Positions 25,341-33,877 of a stretch of 64,000 bases of DNA are shown here, one piece after another. The notes below the pieces were generated by a model that saw only the letters and a program-made list of their open reading frames with translations, had not been told where the DNA came from and ran no database searches. This stretch comes from Mesorhizobium sp. INR15 (GTDB taxonomy: Bacteria > Pseudomonadota > Alphaproteobacteria > Rhizobiales > Rhizobiaceae), in NCBI RefSeq assembly GCF_015500075.1, contig NZ_CP045496.1:3296001-3360000 (forward strand). The letters run 5' to 3'. Both the position numbers and the translations under genes were made by a program. Within the stretch, counting starts at the first letter, position 1; every line of letters starts with the position of its first letter.

Positions 25341-25897
25341 ATCGCTGCCTCCCTGGTGAGCAGGGCGCGCTTGCGTTCGACGCCCCAGCGGTAACCCGCC
25401 AATGTGCCGTCGGCGCGCAACACGCGGTGGCAGGGAATGCCAAGCGCGATCGCATTGGCCGCGCAGGCGGTTGCCACGGCACGCGCGCCGTTCGGCTGGC
25501 CAAGGCGCCGGGCAAGGCCGGTGTAGGTGATGGTGGCGCCGCACGGGATGACGCGCAGCATCTCCCACACACGCTGCTGGAACGGTGTGCCACGCCGCGT
25601 GTCGAGCCGCAAATCGAGACCGGCGCCGGGCATCTCGATGAAGCGGACGATGGCGGCAAGATCGCCGCGCAGTCCACGCTCGTCTTCGGCCAACCGGCTG
25701 TCGGGGAAGCGGTTGCGGAGGTCCTGCTCCAACTCGTCCGCACTGGAGCCAATCAGGATGGCGCATACGCCAACGCTGCTGCGCGCCGTCAGGACCTTGC
25801 CGATCGGCGAGCCAGTGATGGCATAAGTAATGGTGTTGGCGGCGCCGCGGACTGTCGCCCGTGCCGGTAAGGCGATTTCGGTTTGCATGAGGTTCAT
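25337..25897 (-). CDS. ogt: methylated-DNA--[protein]-cysteine S-methyltransferase
   Basis: A 186-residue O6-alkylguanine-DNA alkyltransferase. Its suicide active site is GIPCHRVLRADGTLAGY near residue 150, and the DNA-binding helix region TPFQQRVWEMLRVIPCGATITY lies near 95. The frame extends to 26107, but ATG 25897 (MNLMQTEIALPAR) has GGAGTGAAG upstream at the right distance. It is a second alkyltransferase besides the C-terminal domain of Ada in the same operon. It removes alkyl groups from O6 of guanine by transfer to its own cysteine. Confidence 0.93.
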   Translation of the reverse strand: MNLMQTEIALPARATVRGAANTITYAITGSPIGKVLTARSSVGVCAILIGSSADELEQDLRNRFPDSRLAEDERGLRGDLAAIVRFIEMPGAGLDLRLDTRRGTPFQQRVWEMLRVIPCGATITYTGLARRLGQPNGARAVATACAANAIALGIPCHRVLRADGTLAGYRWGVERKRALLTREAAI

Positions 25898-26013
25898 GGT
25901 CTTCACTCCTTTGTCTTTCCCGACCTTAGCCACACCGCGACGGACGCTCACTCCGATGCTTGCTTTCAAATTCGCATTTGTCTGACGTCGAGAGCCGGCA
26001 GGCGCGAGCGGGC

Positions 26014-26253
26014 TCAGGCGAGGCGGGTTATCTCCTGATCGCCGAGCAGGAACACTTCGCCGGTGACCAGCCGCAATTCGATCTCGCCGGTGGCGGCAAG
26101 GCTCCACTCCGCCGCGCCGTCGTCCACCATCTGGCCGATGGCGGTCATCACCAGCGCCTTGGCGGCATCGGCTGGCCGACGATGGCCAAGACTTTTGCGG
26201 CTCCGGCGGTTCTCGTCGGCGACGCTCTCGGACAGCTTTGCCATGGCGCGCAT
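26014..26253 (-). CDS. small conserved-looking protein, 79 aa, inside the ada operon
   Basis: The start ATG 26253 has GAGGAGAA about ten bases upstream, overlapping the end of the ada gene (16-base gap). The product reads MAKLSESVADENRRSRKS, then AADAAKALVM-like helix, GQMVDDGAAEWSLAATG and ends LGDQEITRLA. No family is recognised and there is no signal or membrane segment. It is soluble, with a basic N-terminus. Position between ada and ogt suggests a role, or at least co-expression, in the alkylation response. It is easily missed because longer shadow frames cover it. Confidence 0.6.
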   Translation of the reverse strand: MRAMAKLSESVADENRRSRKSLGHRRPADAAKALVMTAIGQMVDDGAAEWSLAATGEIELRLVTGEVFLLGDQEITRLA

Positions 26254-26269
26254 CGCGGGCCGGTTCTCC

Positions 26270-27403
26270 TCAGGTCCGTTGCGGGCGGGATGTGCCGGCA
26301 ACTGCTTTCGCCAGCCCGCCAGTTGGGGCTTCGCGGCCGAGCAACGCGCGCTTGCGTTCCGCTCCCCAGGCATAGCCCGACAGCGCGCCGTCCTTTCGGA
26401 TGACGCGGTGGCAAGGGATGGCAACGGCCAGGGCATTGGCCGCGCAAGCGGCTGCGACGGCGCGGGTCGCCTTGGGCGCACCGATGCGCCGGGCGATCTC
26501 GGCATAGGAGGCGGTATGGCCGACAGGGATGTCTTGCAAGGCTTGCCAGACGCGCTGCTGGAACGCGGTGCCGCGCACATCGAGCGGCAAGTCGAGACCG
26601 ATGCTCGGGGCCTCGACGAAACCGACGACGCGGGCGACGAGCGCCTCGTAGTCGTGGTCGCCGCCAATCAGCCGCGCCTTGGGAAAACGGTCCTGCAGAT
26701 CACGCACCAGCGCGTCGGGGTCGTCGCCAAGCAGGATCGAGGCAACGCCCTTGCGGCTCGATGCGACCAGGATGGCGCCAAGCGAAGTCTCGCCGACGGC
26801 GAAGCGGATCTCCTCATTGGCGCCACCGGCACGGTATTGCGTCGGGGTCATGCCAAGCATGCCGGTGGACTTTTCATAAAAGCGCCCGCTCGAGTTGAAG
26901 CCGGCATCGTAGATCGCCGCCGTCACGCTGGCGCTGTCCTCAAGGCCCTGGCGCACCCTGGCGGCGCGGTTGGCCGTGGCATAGTCCTTCGGCGTCAGGC
27001 CGACGACTGCCCTGAACAGGCGGTGGAAATAGCCGGGGCTGAAACCCGCGGCCGCCGCCAGTTCGCCAAGCGATGGCTCCTCTTCGCTCCGCTCGATCAT
27101 GCGGCAGGCACCGGCGATGATCGCGGCATTGCCGGTCTCGGTCGAGATCCCGTCCGGATTGCAGCGCCGGCATGGCCGGAAGCCGGTGTCGCGGGCCGCC
27201 TGCAGCGTGTCGTGAAGTGCTACATTCCTGGGGTTCGCCTGCCGCGAAGGGCAGGATGGCCGGCAGTAGACGCCGGTCGTCACGACCGAATACCAGAAAT
27301 GTCCGTCGGCCAGCCTGTCGCGGGCAACGACGCGAGCCCAGCGCGGATCAGCGGTGACCGGAAGCGGTGCGGAGTTCAGATTTCTTCGAGGGCTAGTGAG
27401 CAT
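26270..27403 (-). CDS. ada: bifunctional transcriptional activator / O6-alkylguanine-DNA alkyltransferase Ada
   Basis: The 377-residue protein has three parts. An N-terminal zinc domain shows the four-Cys pattern GVYCRPSCPSR ... FRPCRRCNPD. Next comes an AraC-type helix-turn-helix (about 105-190; LGELAAAAGFSPGYFHRLF, then FNSSGRFYEKST). A C-terminal alkyltransferase domain carries IPCHRVIRKDGALSGYAWG near 335. Methylation of the N-terminal Cys by methyl phosphotriesters turns Ada into an activator of its own operon. ATG 27403 is chosen because upstream residues do not belong to the family. Downstream genes are the 79-aa protein, ogt and the 2OG oxygenase. Confidence 0.95.
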   Translation of the reverse strand: MLTSPRRNLNSAPLPVTADPRWARVVARDRLADGHFWYSVVTTGVYCRPSCPSRQANPRNVALHDTLQAARDTGFRPCRRCNPDGISTETGNAAIIAGACRMIERSEEEPSLGELAAAAGFSPGYFHRLFRAVVGLTPKDYATANRAARVRQGLEDSASVTAAIYDAGFNSSGRFYEKSTGMLGMTPTQYRAGGANEEIRFAVGETSLGAILVASSRKGVASILLGDDPDALVRDLQDRFPKARLIGGDHDYEALVARVVGFVEAPSIGLDLPLDVRGTAFQQRVWQALQDIPVGHTASYAEIARRIGAPKATRAVAAACAANALAVAIPCHRVIRKDGALSGYAWGAERKRALLGREAPTGGLAKAVAGTSRPQRT

Positions 27404-27496
27404 GGCTGATATAGAAGCGGCCGCGGGCCGGTTCCGCCACCCGTTTCCTGCCAATGTCTGGCGATGTCTGGACCGGTTACCCCTCGTGCCGGACCG

Positions 27497-28597
27497 CTAC
27501 GTCCGTGCTGGGTCGGGGATCGGCAATCCGATGTCGGAAGCGGCCTCACTCGCAGCCCTTGAAAGCTGGCTCGCGTTGGGTGAAACGAAACGCCCGGTCA
27601 GGTACCAGATCAGGGAGACGACTAGGATCGAAACATAGCCATCGGCGGCATAGTGCCAGCCGGTATAGACAGAACCGAACAGAATGAGCGCCGCGAAGGA
27701 CCAGCCGCCGATGGCCCAACGGCGGCCGAAGCCGGTCAGGAAGAAGGCGTTGAGCGTGACGAACGCGACATGCATGCTTGGCATGGCGGTGATGCCGCCG
27801 CCCAGTTCTGGCCGGCCGCTTGCGTGTATTCCCATGAGATAGGCGGCGTAGGTCTCGACAGACCCCCCGTACCCAGTCGCCGCGAGGGCGGCATGCAGCC
27901 CGGCAAACCGGTTGCCGCCGTAAAGCTGATCATAGAATATTGGCCCGACGGACGACAGCAAAGTCGCAAGAACGGCGCCGCACAGGATGCTGGTCAGTGC
28001 GAGTGCCCACAGATAGCGCAAGCGTCCAGCCGCGTTGTTCCAAAAGGCGACGAAGAGCACGGTGCCGAACCATTGCAAGACCCAACAATATTCATAACTC
28101 CAGAAAATCAACGCCGAAACAGGTCCGGAGACGAACCTGTGCTCCCATATCCAGGAATCGGCACCAAGCAGTCTGACATCAAAGTCCGCCAGGAAACGGT
28201 CGGCGTGAAATGGCACCATGTCCGGGATGGCGATCCTGACGGTGGTGAAGGCAGTGATGCAGAGATAGAACAAGAGGATGATCGGCGCGGCGCCTATCCA
28301 GCGTGCCCTGAGTGTGCCAAGCATGAAGTTTGCTGGGTTGCGCCAGGCAAACATCAACGCCGCCACGCCGAGGCCGCCCGCCAAAAGCATAGGCAGGAAG
28401 AAGATGAACGGCGCGGCATAGGATCGGGCCAGCTCCACATAGCGATCCGGCCACAAGCAGAATACAAGCACCGCATAGGTAAGGCAAAGGGCGGTCAGCA
28501 GCCAACCACTCCGGGTTGACGCGATATCAAGATCATGAAGGACAACAGAGGGACCATAGCCGCTCCGCTGTTCGCTAATCGTACTCATTGAGGACAT
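27497..28597 (-). CDS. PAP2 superfamily membrane protein (phosphatase or phosphotransferase)
   Basis: The 366-residue membrane protein has six or more hydrophobic segments. The PAP2 signature is split over MPSMHVAF (near 260, with the catalytic His) and GSVYTGWHYAADGY (near 305, with the second His and Asp). This resembles the PAP2_3 group that includes inositol-phosphorylceramide synthase-like and lipid phosphatase enzymes. Starts ATG 28597 and ATG 28588 are both possible. It is an isolated transcription unit after an AT-rich 250-base upstream gap. The lipid substrate is unknown. Confidence 0.82.
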   Translation of the reverse strand: MSSMSTISEQRSGYGPSVVLHDLDIASTRSGWLLTALCLTYAVLVFCLWPDRYVELARSYAAPFIFFLPMLLAGGLGVAALMFAWRNPANFMLGTLRARWIGAAPIILLFYLCITAFTTVRIAIPDMVPFHADRFLADFDVRLLGADSWIWEHRFVSGPVSALIFWSYEYCWVLQWFGTVLFVAFWNNAAGRLRYLWALALTSILCGAVLATLLSSVGPIFYDQLYGGNRFAGLHAALAATGYGGSVETYAAYLMGIHASGRPELGGGITAMPSMHVAFVTLNAFFLTGFGRRWAIGGWSFAALILFGSVYTGWHYAADGYVSILVVSLIWYLTGRFVSPNASQLSRAASEAASDIGLPIPDPART

Positions 28598-28844
28598 CCC
28601 GCCAGCTGCCCGAGAGATTTATGCCGGTATTTGGCAAGGAATCGGTTATTAACTGGTTACGGAAGCCATTGTATTTAATGCCCAATATAATATAGTTACA
28701 ATAGTGTTTCCGATTTCAACCTGATGTTGATAGCGGCGGTTGCAACGCCGCGCGCCGGCGCCATCTCGCGCCGAGGCTGGTTCAGGCCACCTGCCTTCCC
28801 TTTCGATCGTCGGGCCATCGCCAGGAGGGCGACGGCCCGCTTGA

Positions 28845-29294
28845 TCACGCGGTCCTGATGAGGCCGAGCTGGGTGAGTGCCGCAACGCCGTCGTCAAGGC
28901 CGATTTCCTCGACGATCCTGCCGTTCATCACCTTCAGCACCGTGGTGCCGGTAAAGCGCATGGTCCGGCCCGTGCCGGCAGGCAGCGCGCCGAGGAGGAA
29001 ATCGCTGAAGGCCGGGCCGGTATGGGTGCCGCCGCCTTCCCATTGGCCGACGACATAGTCGCCTTCGGCGATCAGGTCGGCGGTGGCCCAGAAATTGAGG
29101 TCCGGGAACGCGGCGCGGAAGTCGGTCATGAAGGCTTTGATGTCTTCACGGCCACGGCGCGGCTCATGCAGCGAATATTTCAGCAGCATGTCCGGTGCCG
29201 CGATGTCATCGACCACCGAGAGATCACAGGTTTCACCCCAAAAGTCAGTGAACCAGCGAACGACGATGGCCTTGTTGTCTTCCTGGATAGTCAT
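28845..29294 (-). CDS. SnoaL-like ester cyclase / NTF2-fold protein
   Basis: 149 residues with the SnoaL polyketide-cyclase pattern: VVRWFTDFWGE, then RRGREDIKAFMTDFRAAFPDL, VVGQWEGGGTHTG and MRFTGTTVLKVMNGRIVEE. The fold is a small cone-shaped alpha/beta barrel that cyclises or binds small hydrophobic molecules. ATG 29294 follows AAGAGGA. It stands alone; the 250 bases downstream and 290 bases upstream (29295-29583) show no other gene. A specific substrate cannot be given. Confidence 0.85.
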   Translation of the reverse strand: MTIQEDNKAIVVRWFTDFWGETCDLSVVDDIAAPDMLLKYSLHEPRRGREDIKAFMTDFRAAFPDLNFWATADLIAEGDYVVGQWEGGGTHTGPAFSDFLLGALPAGTGRTMRFTGTTVLKVMNGRIVEEIGLDDGVAALTQLGLIRTA

Positions 29295-29583
29295 GGAAAG
29301 TCCTCTTGTTTGCTGTCATGCATGCCGTATTGCAAAAACCGCCAGGCACGTTCGGAGCCGTGGCCGTGGCATGTCTTTGAGATCGCCGGCTGCCGGTGAT
29401 CCGGGACAAGAACTATGATGATCCGGCAGGAGCGGAACTCCGGTTCTTGCCCGCCAATCGAAAGCCCGTGCGACAGTCAATGACAGATGAAATGGCGGGT
29501 CCGTCGCTGCTTCAGGGCCAAGTAACGCTTTCTTCTCTGGTTTTGCCGCAGATTGGCGTCGGCGGGGGCAGGCGAAACGTCAG

Positions 29584-31674
29584 ATGGCTGGTCAGATCAA
29601 GAAAAGTCGCAATGGAACGTTCTGGGCAGAGGCTCTGGAACGCGCCCATCTTGGCGTCTGGGACTGGGATATTCGGACCGGTGATTGTTTTTATTCCGCC
29701 ACGTGGGCGCGGATGCTGGGCTATGATGAAAGCGAACTTGCCAACACCAGCGATCTGTGGCTGCAACTGACCCATCCCGACGACCGCGAGCGGGCGCAGG
29801 CCAGCGGCGACCGCCATATTGCCGGCCAGACCGAAACCATCGAGACCGAGCTTCGGCTCAGGCACAAGGACGGACATTGGGTCTGGGTGCTCGACCGCGG
29901 CGGCATCGTCGAGCGCGACGCGTCTGGAAAGCCGGTCAGGCTGATGGGCGTGCAGACCGACATCTCCAGGCAGAAGGCAGCCGAGGCCGAGCTCGCGCAG
30001 GTCAATGTGCGCTTCCGCCTTGCGCTCGCCGCCAGCGGCACCGGCATCTGGCATCACGACATCGGCGTCAACAAGAGTTACTGGGACCAGCGCACGCGCG
30101 ACATCTTTGGATTGGTCGCCGACAGCGACGAGGTGGCCGCCGATCTCTGGCACAGCTATCTGCATCCCGATGACAAGGACGCAGCCGAAGATGCCCACCA
30201 GGCGCCGGTGGGAACCGATGGCGTGACCGCCAGCCAATACCGCATCATCAAGCGTGATGGCGAGATTCGCCATGTCGAGTCACTCGTGCGCTTCATTGCT
30301 TCCGCCGGCTCGGCCGGCCAGATCCTTGGCACGGTACGCGACATCACCGAGGAAAAGCTGCGCGCCCTGGAGCTCGCCTATGCGGCCCGTCACGATGCGC
30401 TGACCGGCCTGTGGAACCGCGCCGCCTTCGACCGGCTGCTCGGCGACCACATTGCGATGGGCGTTCCTCTGGCGGTGTTCTATGTCGATCTCGACTACTT
30501 CAAGGCACTCAACGACTTTGCCGGCCACGCCGCCGGCGACCTGGCGCTGAGAAGCGTGGCTGCCGGCATTCGCGGCTGCCTGCCGCCGCTGGCGCATGCG
30601 GCGCGGCTGGGCGGCGACGAATTCGCGCTGCTGGTGCCGCATTGCGACACCTCGCAGGCCGAGCGGATCGCCGTCGCCGTGCTTGGCGCGGTGCGCGAGG
30701 CCGATCTCGGCCCGGCGACATCGTCGCGCAGGCTCGCGGCCTCGATCGGCATTGCCTTCGTCGACGACGGCAAAACCACCGTGGCCGACGCGCTGGCCTG
30801 CGCCGACGACGCCTGCTACGCCGCCAAGGCGGCCGGGCGCAACCGTTTCTCGGTGTTCTCGGCCAACGCGAAATCGGGTTCCGGCGGCCTCAACGCGGCT
30901 CGCGTCGCCGCCGATACGGTGGACGCCATGGAGGAGGGCCGGCTGATCCTGTTCGGCCAGGAAATCCATCTCCTGGGCAAGCCCTGGCACGATAGCCGCC
31001 ATGTCGAGGTGCTGGCACGGCTGGTGGCGCGCAACGGCCGTCTGGTGCCGCCTGGCGAGTTCATTCCCGTGGCCGAGCGCTTCGGCATTGCTTCCAGGCT
31101 CGACCGCTGGATCATCCGCACGGCGCTGGCGCGGCATGGCGCGGCGATGCGCTCGGGCGCGCTGACGCTTGGCTTCAACCTGTCGGCGCAGACGCTGAGC
31201 GATCCGCAACTGTGGGATTTTGTCGACAGCGTCATCGACGAGACCGGGGCGCCACATTCCGGCATCGGCTTCGAGATCACCGAAACCGCCGCCGTCACTA
31301 ATTTCGACGCCGCCGAACAGTTCGTGCGCAAGGCGCGTGAGCGGAAGTGCCGGGTCAGCCTCGATGATTTCGGCGCCGGCATGAGCTCGTTCGAATATCT
31401 CAGGCGCTTCCCCGTCGACACGATCAAGATCGACGGCTCGTTCATCCAGAATATTTCCGAAAGCCGCTTCGACCGCGAGATCGTGTTGGCCATCACCAGC
31501 ATTGCCCGCAGCCTCGGCTGCCATGTGGTGGGCGAGAAGATCGAACGGCAGGAGACTCTGATCATGCTCAGCGAGATGGGCGTCGCCTTCGGTCAAGGCT
31601 ATTTGCTGCACAAGCCAGAGCCGCTGGAGGCGATCGTCGCACGCGCGACAATGCCGGATCGGCGCAGTGCTTAA
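29584..31674 (+). CDS. PAS-PAS-GGDEF-EAL c-di-GMP signalling protein
   Basis: A cytoplasmic protein of 696 residues. Two PAS/PAC domains (about 15-130 with WLQLTHPDDRERA; about 140-260 with LWHSYLHPDDKDA) are followed by a GGDEF domain (about 270-420, intact RLGGDEFAL). An EAL-type domain follows (about 440-690). The latter has EVLARLV in place of EAL, FNLSAQ, FEITET, SLDDFGAGMSSF and DTIKIDGSF, so most metal and base residues remain. Both synthesis and hydrolysis of c-di-GMP are conceivable. No membrane segment is seen. The PAS domains presumably sense a soluble or redox signal. Confidence 0.92.
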   Translation: MAGQIKKSRNGTFWAEALERAHLGVWDWDIRTGDCFYSATWARMLGYDESELANTSDLWLQLTHPDDRERAQASGDRHIAGQTETIETELRLRHKDGHWVWVLDRGGIVERDASGKPVRLMGVQTDISRQKAAEAELAQVNVRFRLALAASGTGIWHHDIGVNKSYWDQRTRDIFGLVADSDEVAADLWHSYLHPDDKDAAEDAHQAPVGTDGVTASQYRIIKRDGEIRHVESLVRFIASAGSAGQILGTVRDITEEKLRALELAYAARHDALTGLWNRAAFDRLLGDHIAMGVPLAVFYVDLDYFKALNDFAGHAAGDLALRSVAAGIRGCLPPLAHAARLGGDEFALLVPHCDTSQAERIAVAVLGAVREADLGPATSSRRLAASIGIAFVDDGKTTVADALACADDACYAAKAAGRNRFSVFSANAKSGSGGLNAARVAADTVDAMEEGRLILFGQEIHLLGKPWHDSRHVEVLARLVARNGRLVPPGEFIPVAERFGIASRLDRWIIRTALARHGAAMRSGALTLGFNLSAQTLSDPQLWDFVDSVIDETGAPHSGIGFEITETAAVTNFDAAEQFVRKARERKCRVSLDDFGAGMSSFEYLRRFPVDTIKIDGSFIQNISESRFDREIVLAITSIARSLGCHVVGEKIERQETLIMLSEMGVAFGQGYLLHKPEPLEAIVARATMPDRRSA

Positions 31675-31690
31675 GGCGGAAACGCTGACC

Positions 31691-31743
31691 CGCTCCATCT
31701 CATTGTTTTCCGCAATTCTCGATGGAAAACCGTTTGGAATTGC
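31691..31743 (+). repeat. shortened family D repeat
   Basis: CGCTCCATCTCATTG, CGCAATTCTCGATGGAAAACCG and GGAATTGC match the right half of the family D element at 21983-22080, with about ten bases deleted between them. It lies between the signalling gene and the BKACE gene. Confidence 0.55.
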
Positions 31744-31843
31744 GCCGGGGCGTCACTCCATCCTGTCAGGAGTGACGCTGCCGGCCCTTTGCCGTGCCTT
31801 GCCGCGCGGCTAGAGTACAACCTCCCTTGTCCGGGTGAGCTCC

Positions 31844-32557
31844 ATGATTGTCCAGGTTTGCATCAACGGCGCGCGCCCGCGCGAATTCCATCCCCGGCTG
31901 CCGCTTGATGCCGAGGCAATGGCCGATGATGCGGCAGCCTGCGTTGCCGCCGGCGCCGCCGAACTGCACATCCATCCGCGCGGCGCCGACGGGCGCGAAA
32001 GCCTGGGCGCCGTCGACGCAACGGTGCTGGCGGTGCGGCAAGCCTGCCCCGGCACGCTCGTCGGCGTCTCGACAGGCGCCTGGATCGAGAACGATGCCGA
32101 GCGGACCCGGAAGGCGATTGCCGGCTGGCGGGAGCTGCCCGACTACGCCTCGGTCAATCTGTCGGAAGCCGACGCACCTGACGTGATGAACCTGCTGCGG
32201 CAGCGCGGCGTCGGCATCGAGGCCGGACTTGCCACAGTCGCCGATGCCGAGCGTTATGTCAGCCTCGCCGGGCACGAGAGCGTGCTGCGCATCCTGATCG
32301 AGATCGACATCCAGGACCTGTCCTTAGCGCTGGAGGAAGCGCATGGCATTGCCGCCGTGCTCGCGCGGGCCGGGCTGCGCCGGCCCATCCTCCTGCACGG
32401 CGTCGACGCAACCGTGTGGCCGTTCGTTGAGCTTGCGCATCAAAGGCGATGGTCGACGCGGGTAGGCCTGGAGGACGGCAAGACGCTTGCCGATGGGACG
32501 ACGGCGAAGGACAACGCGGCGATCGTCGCTGCTGCCGTGGCTGTTTTTCGCGGCTGA
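31844..32557 (+). CDS. 3-keto-5-aminohexanoate cleavage (BKACE, DUF849) family protein
   Basis: 237 residues, shorter than the roughly 275-310 of typical members. It has CINGARPREFHP at the start, the zinc-binding histidines in ELHIHPRG (near 46), GVSTGAWIE and VRVGLEDG-like RVGLEDGKTL (near 212) with the conserved Glu. BKACE enzymes condense a beta-keto acid with acetyl-CoA or another CoA thioester. ATG 31844 has GGGTGAG upstream; GTG 31835 is also in frame. It is followed by a convergent beta-lactamase-fold gene. The substrate is unknown. Confidence 0.83.
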   Translation: MIVQVCINGARPREFHPRLPLDAEAMADDAAACVAAGAAELHIHPRGADGRESLGAVDATVLAVRQACPGTLVGVSTGAWIENDAERTRKAIAGWRELPDYASVNLSEADAPDVMNLLRQRGVGIEAGLATVADAERYVSLAGHESVLRILIEIDIQDLSLALEEAHGIAAVLARAGLRRPILLHGVDATVWPFVELAHQRRWSTRVGLEDGKTLADGTTAKDNAAIVAAAVAVFRG

Positions 32558-32565
32558 TCCGCGCT

Positions 32566-33669
32566 TTACCCCGCCAGAATGATCCGGATCGCCTGATCGA
32601 CGACCGGATGCAGGCCGCTTGCCTGGAAGGACAGCCGGTTGCCGGAGCCGACATTGCTGGTCATGGCGATGGTCAGGCCCGAGAGCGGGTCGTGCAGCAT
32701 GACCGCGACATAGCCGGGAATGCTGCCCTGATGGCCGTAGAAGGCGCGGTCGGCGTAGGCGCTCTGGAACATGCCCGCGCCCGTTTCGCGCATGCGGGTG
32801 CCGGGGAAGCTCGCCGGCACGCGGCCCTCGAACATCTCGGCGAAGAAGGGCGGCGACAGAAGCTTGCCGGAAAACAGCCCGCGCATGAACAGCACCATGT
32901 CGGACGGGGTCGACACCATGTCGCCGCAGCCATAGGCGCCACTGAACGGAAACGAGTCCGACGAATCCTGCAACTCGTTCGAATAGGGCAGCACGCCATC
33001 CATGCGCCACATCTCGCCGCCCGAAGCGATGTCGGCCGACGCGTTCGCCGGTGGCGGCGGCCGGTGGTAATAGCCACGCACCATGGATTTTTCCGGGAAG
33101 GCTTCGGTGGCCGGCGACCAGGTGTTCCTGAGGCCGAGCGGCTGGAGCACGGCGCTCCTGACATAGCCGCCCAGCGATTGGCCGGAGACGGCCTCGATCA
33201 GCATGCCGGCCAGCACGTAGCCGGTGTTGTTGTAGACGGCGGCACCGCCTGGCGCTTTCGGACTTTCGGCGGTGAAGGCCAGGTCGACCAGCTGCTGTGG
33301 CGTCCAGCGCCGGGTCGGGTCCATCGGGATTGAATATTCGAATTCCGGCAGGCCGCTGCGGTGGTTGACCAGCTGGCGCACCGAGATGCCGGCGGCGCCT
33401 GGCAGGTCGGGAAACCAGACGGCGATCGGCGCGCCGAGATCAACCTTGCCGCTCTCGGCGAGTTTAGCCAGAGCGGCGGCGACGAAGGTCTTGGTGCAAC
33501 TGCCGATCTTGAACAGCCGGTCGGGCAGAACCGCGATGCCGTCCGTGCGGTCGGCCAGCCCGGCGGTGACCGCCATTGGCGCGGCGCCATTCAAGGCATA
33601 GGCCAGCGAAGCGCCCACCGCACCATCGGCGAGGTAGGTGTCGAGGAGGGCGGTTAATTCTTGACGCAT
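32566..33669 (-). CDS. beta-lactamase family serine hydrolase (class C / D-aminopeptidase-like)
   Basis: About 367 residues. The nucleophile motif SxxK is GSCTKTF (near 60), the YxN motif is YNN (near 152), and a late GHQGSIPGY (near 315) matches the HxG/KTG element. No signal peptide is evident. The group includes D-aminopeptidases, esterases and class C beta-lactamases. ATG 33669 is the natural start; the longer frame to 33780 runs into a palindromic repeat. Next on the same strand upstream is a DppA-like peptide-binding protein, so hydrolysis of imported D-amino-acid peptides is plausible. Confidence 0.87.
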   Translation of the reverse strand: MRQELTALLDTYLADGAVGASLAYALNGAAPMAVTAGLADRTDGIAVLPDRLFKIGSCTKTFVAAALAKLAESGKVDLGAPIAVWFPDLPGAAGISVRQLVNHRSGLPEFEYSIPMDPTRRWTPQQLVDLAFTAESPKAPGGAAVYNNTGYVLAGMLIEAVSGQSLGGYVRSAVLQPLGLRNTWSPATEAFPEKSMVRGYYHRPPPPANASADIASGGEMWRMDGVLPYSNELQDSSDSFPFSGAYGCGDMVSTPSDMVLFMRGLFSGKLLSPPFFAEMFEGRVPASFPGTRMRETGAGMFQSAYADRAFYGHQGSIPGYVAVMLHDPLSGLTIAMTSNVGSGNRLSFQASGLHPVVDQAIRIILAG

Positions 33670-33686
33670 TGTGGTCTGGCTTTCTT

Positions 33687-33832
33687 CCTTCTCCCCTTGT
33701 GGGAGAAGGTGGATCGGCGCGTAGCGCCGAGACGGTTGAGGGGTGCTGGACGGGGTGCCGATGGTGTCAAGCTGGAACACCCCTCATCCGACCTCGCTGC
33801 GCGAGGCCACCTTCTCCCACAGGGGGAGAAGG
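33687..33832. repeat. palindromic intergenic repeat, family A copy 2
   Basis: This copy has the same order as the one at 6253-6399: CCTTCTCCCCTTGTGGGAGA, ggatcggcgcgtagcgcc, a variable middle, cacccctcatccgacctcgc and CCACCTTCTCCCACAGGGGG. It lies between the hydrolase gene and the binding-protein gene. Confidence 0.85.
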
Positions 33833-33877
33833 GGAGTTCTTCGCAATCCGGCTTCACAAGAAAGATGGCGCCGACTT

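Noticed and set aside
29396..29770. 124-codon plus-strand frame before the GGDEF-EAL gene
   Set aside because: It overlaps the signalling gene in another frame and has no coding features.
30280..31698. 472-codon minus-strand frame opposite the GGDEF-EAL gene
   Set aside because: The plus strand contains intact PAS, GGDEF and EAL motifs; the minus frame has none.
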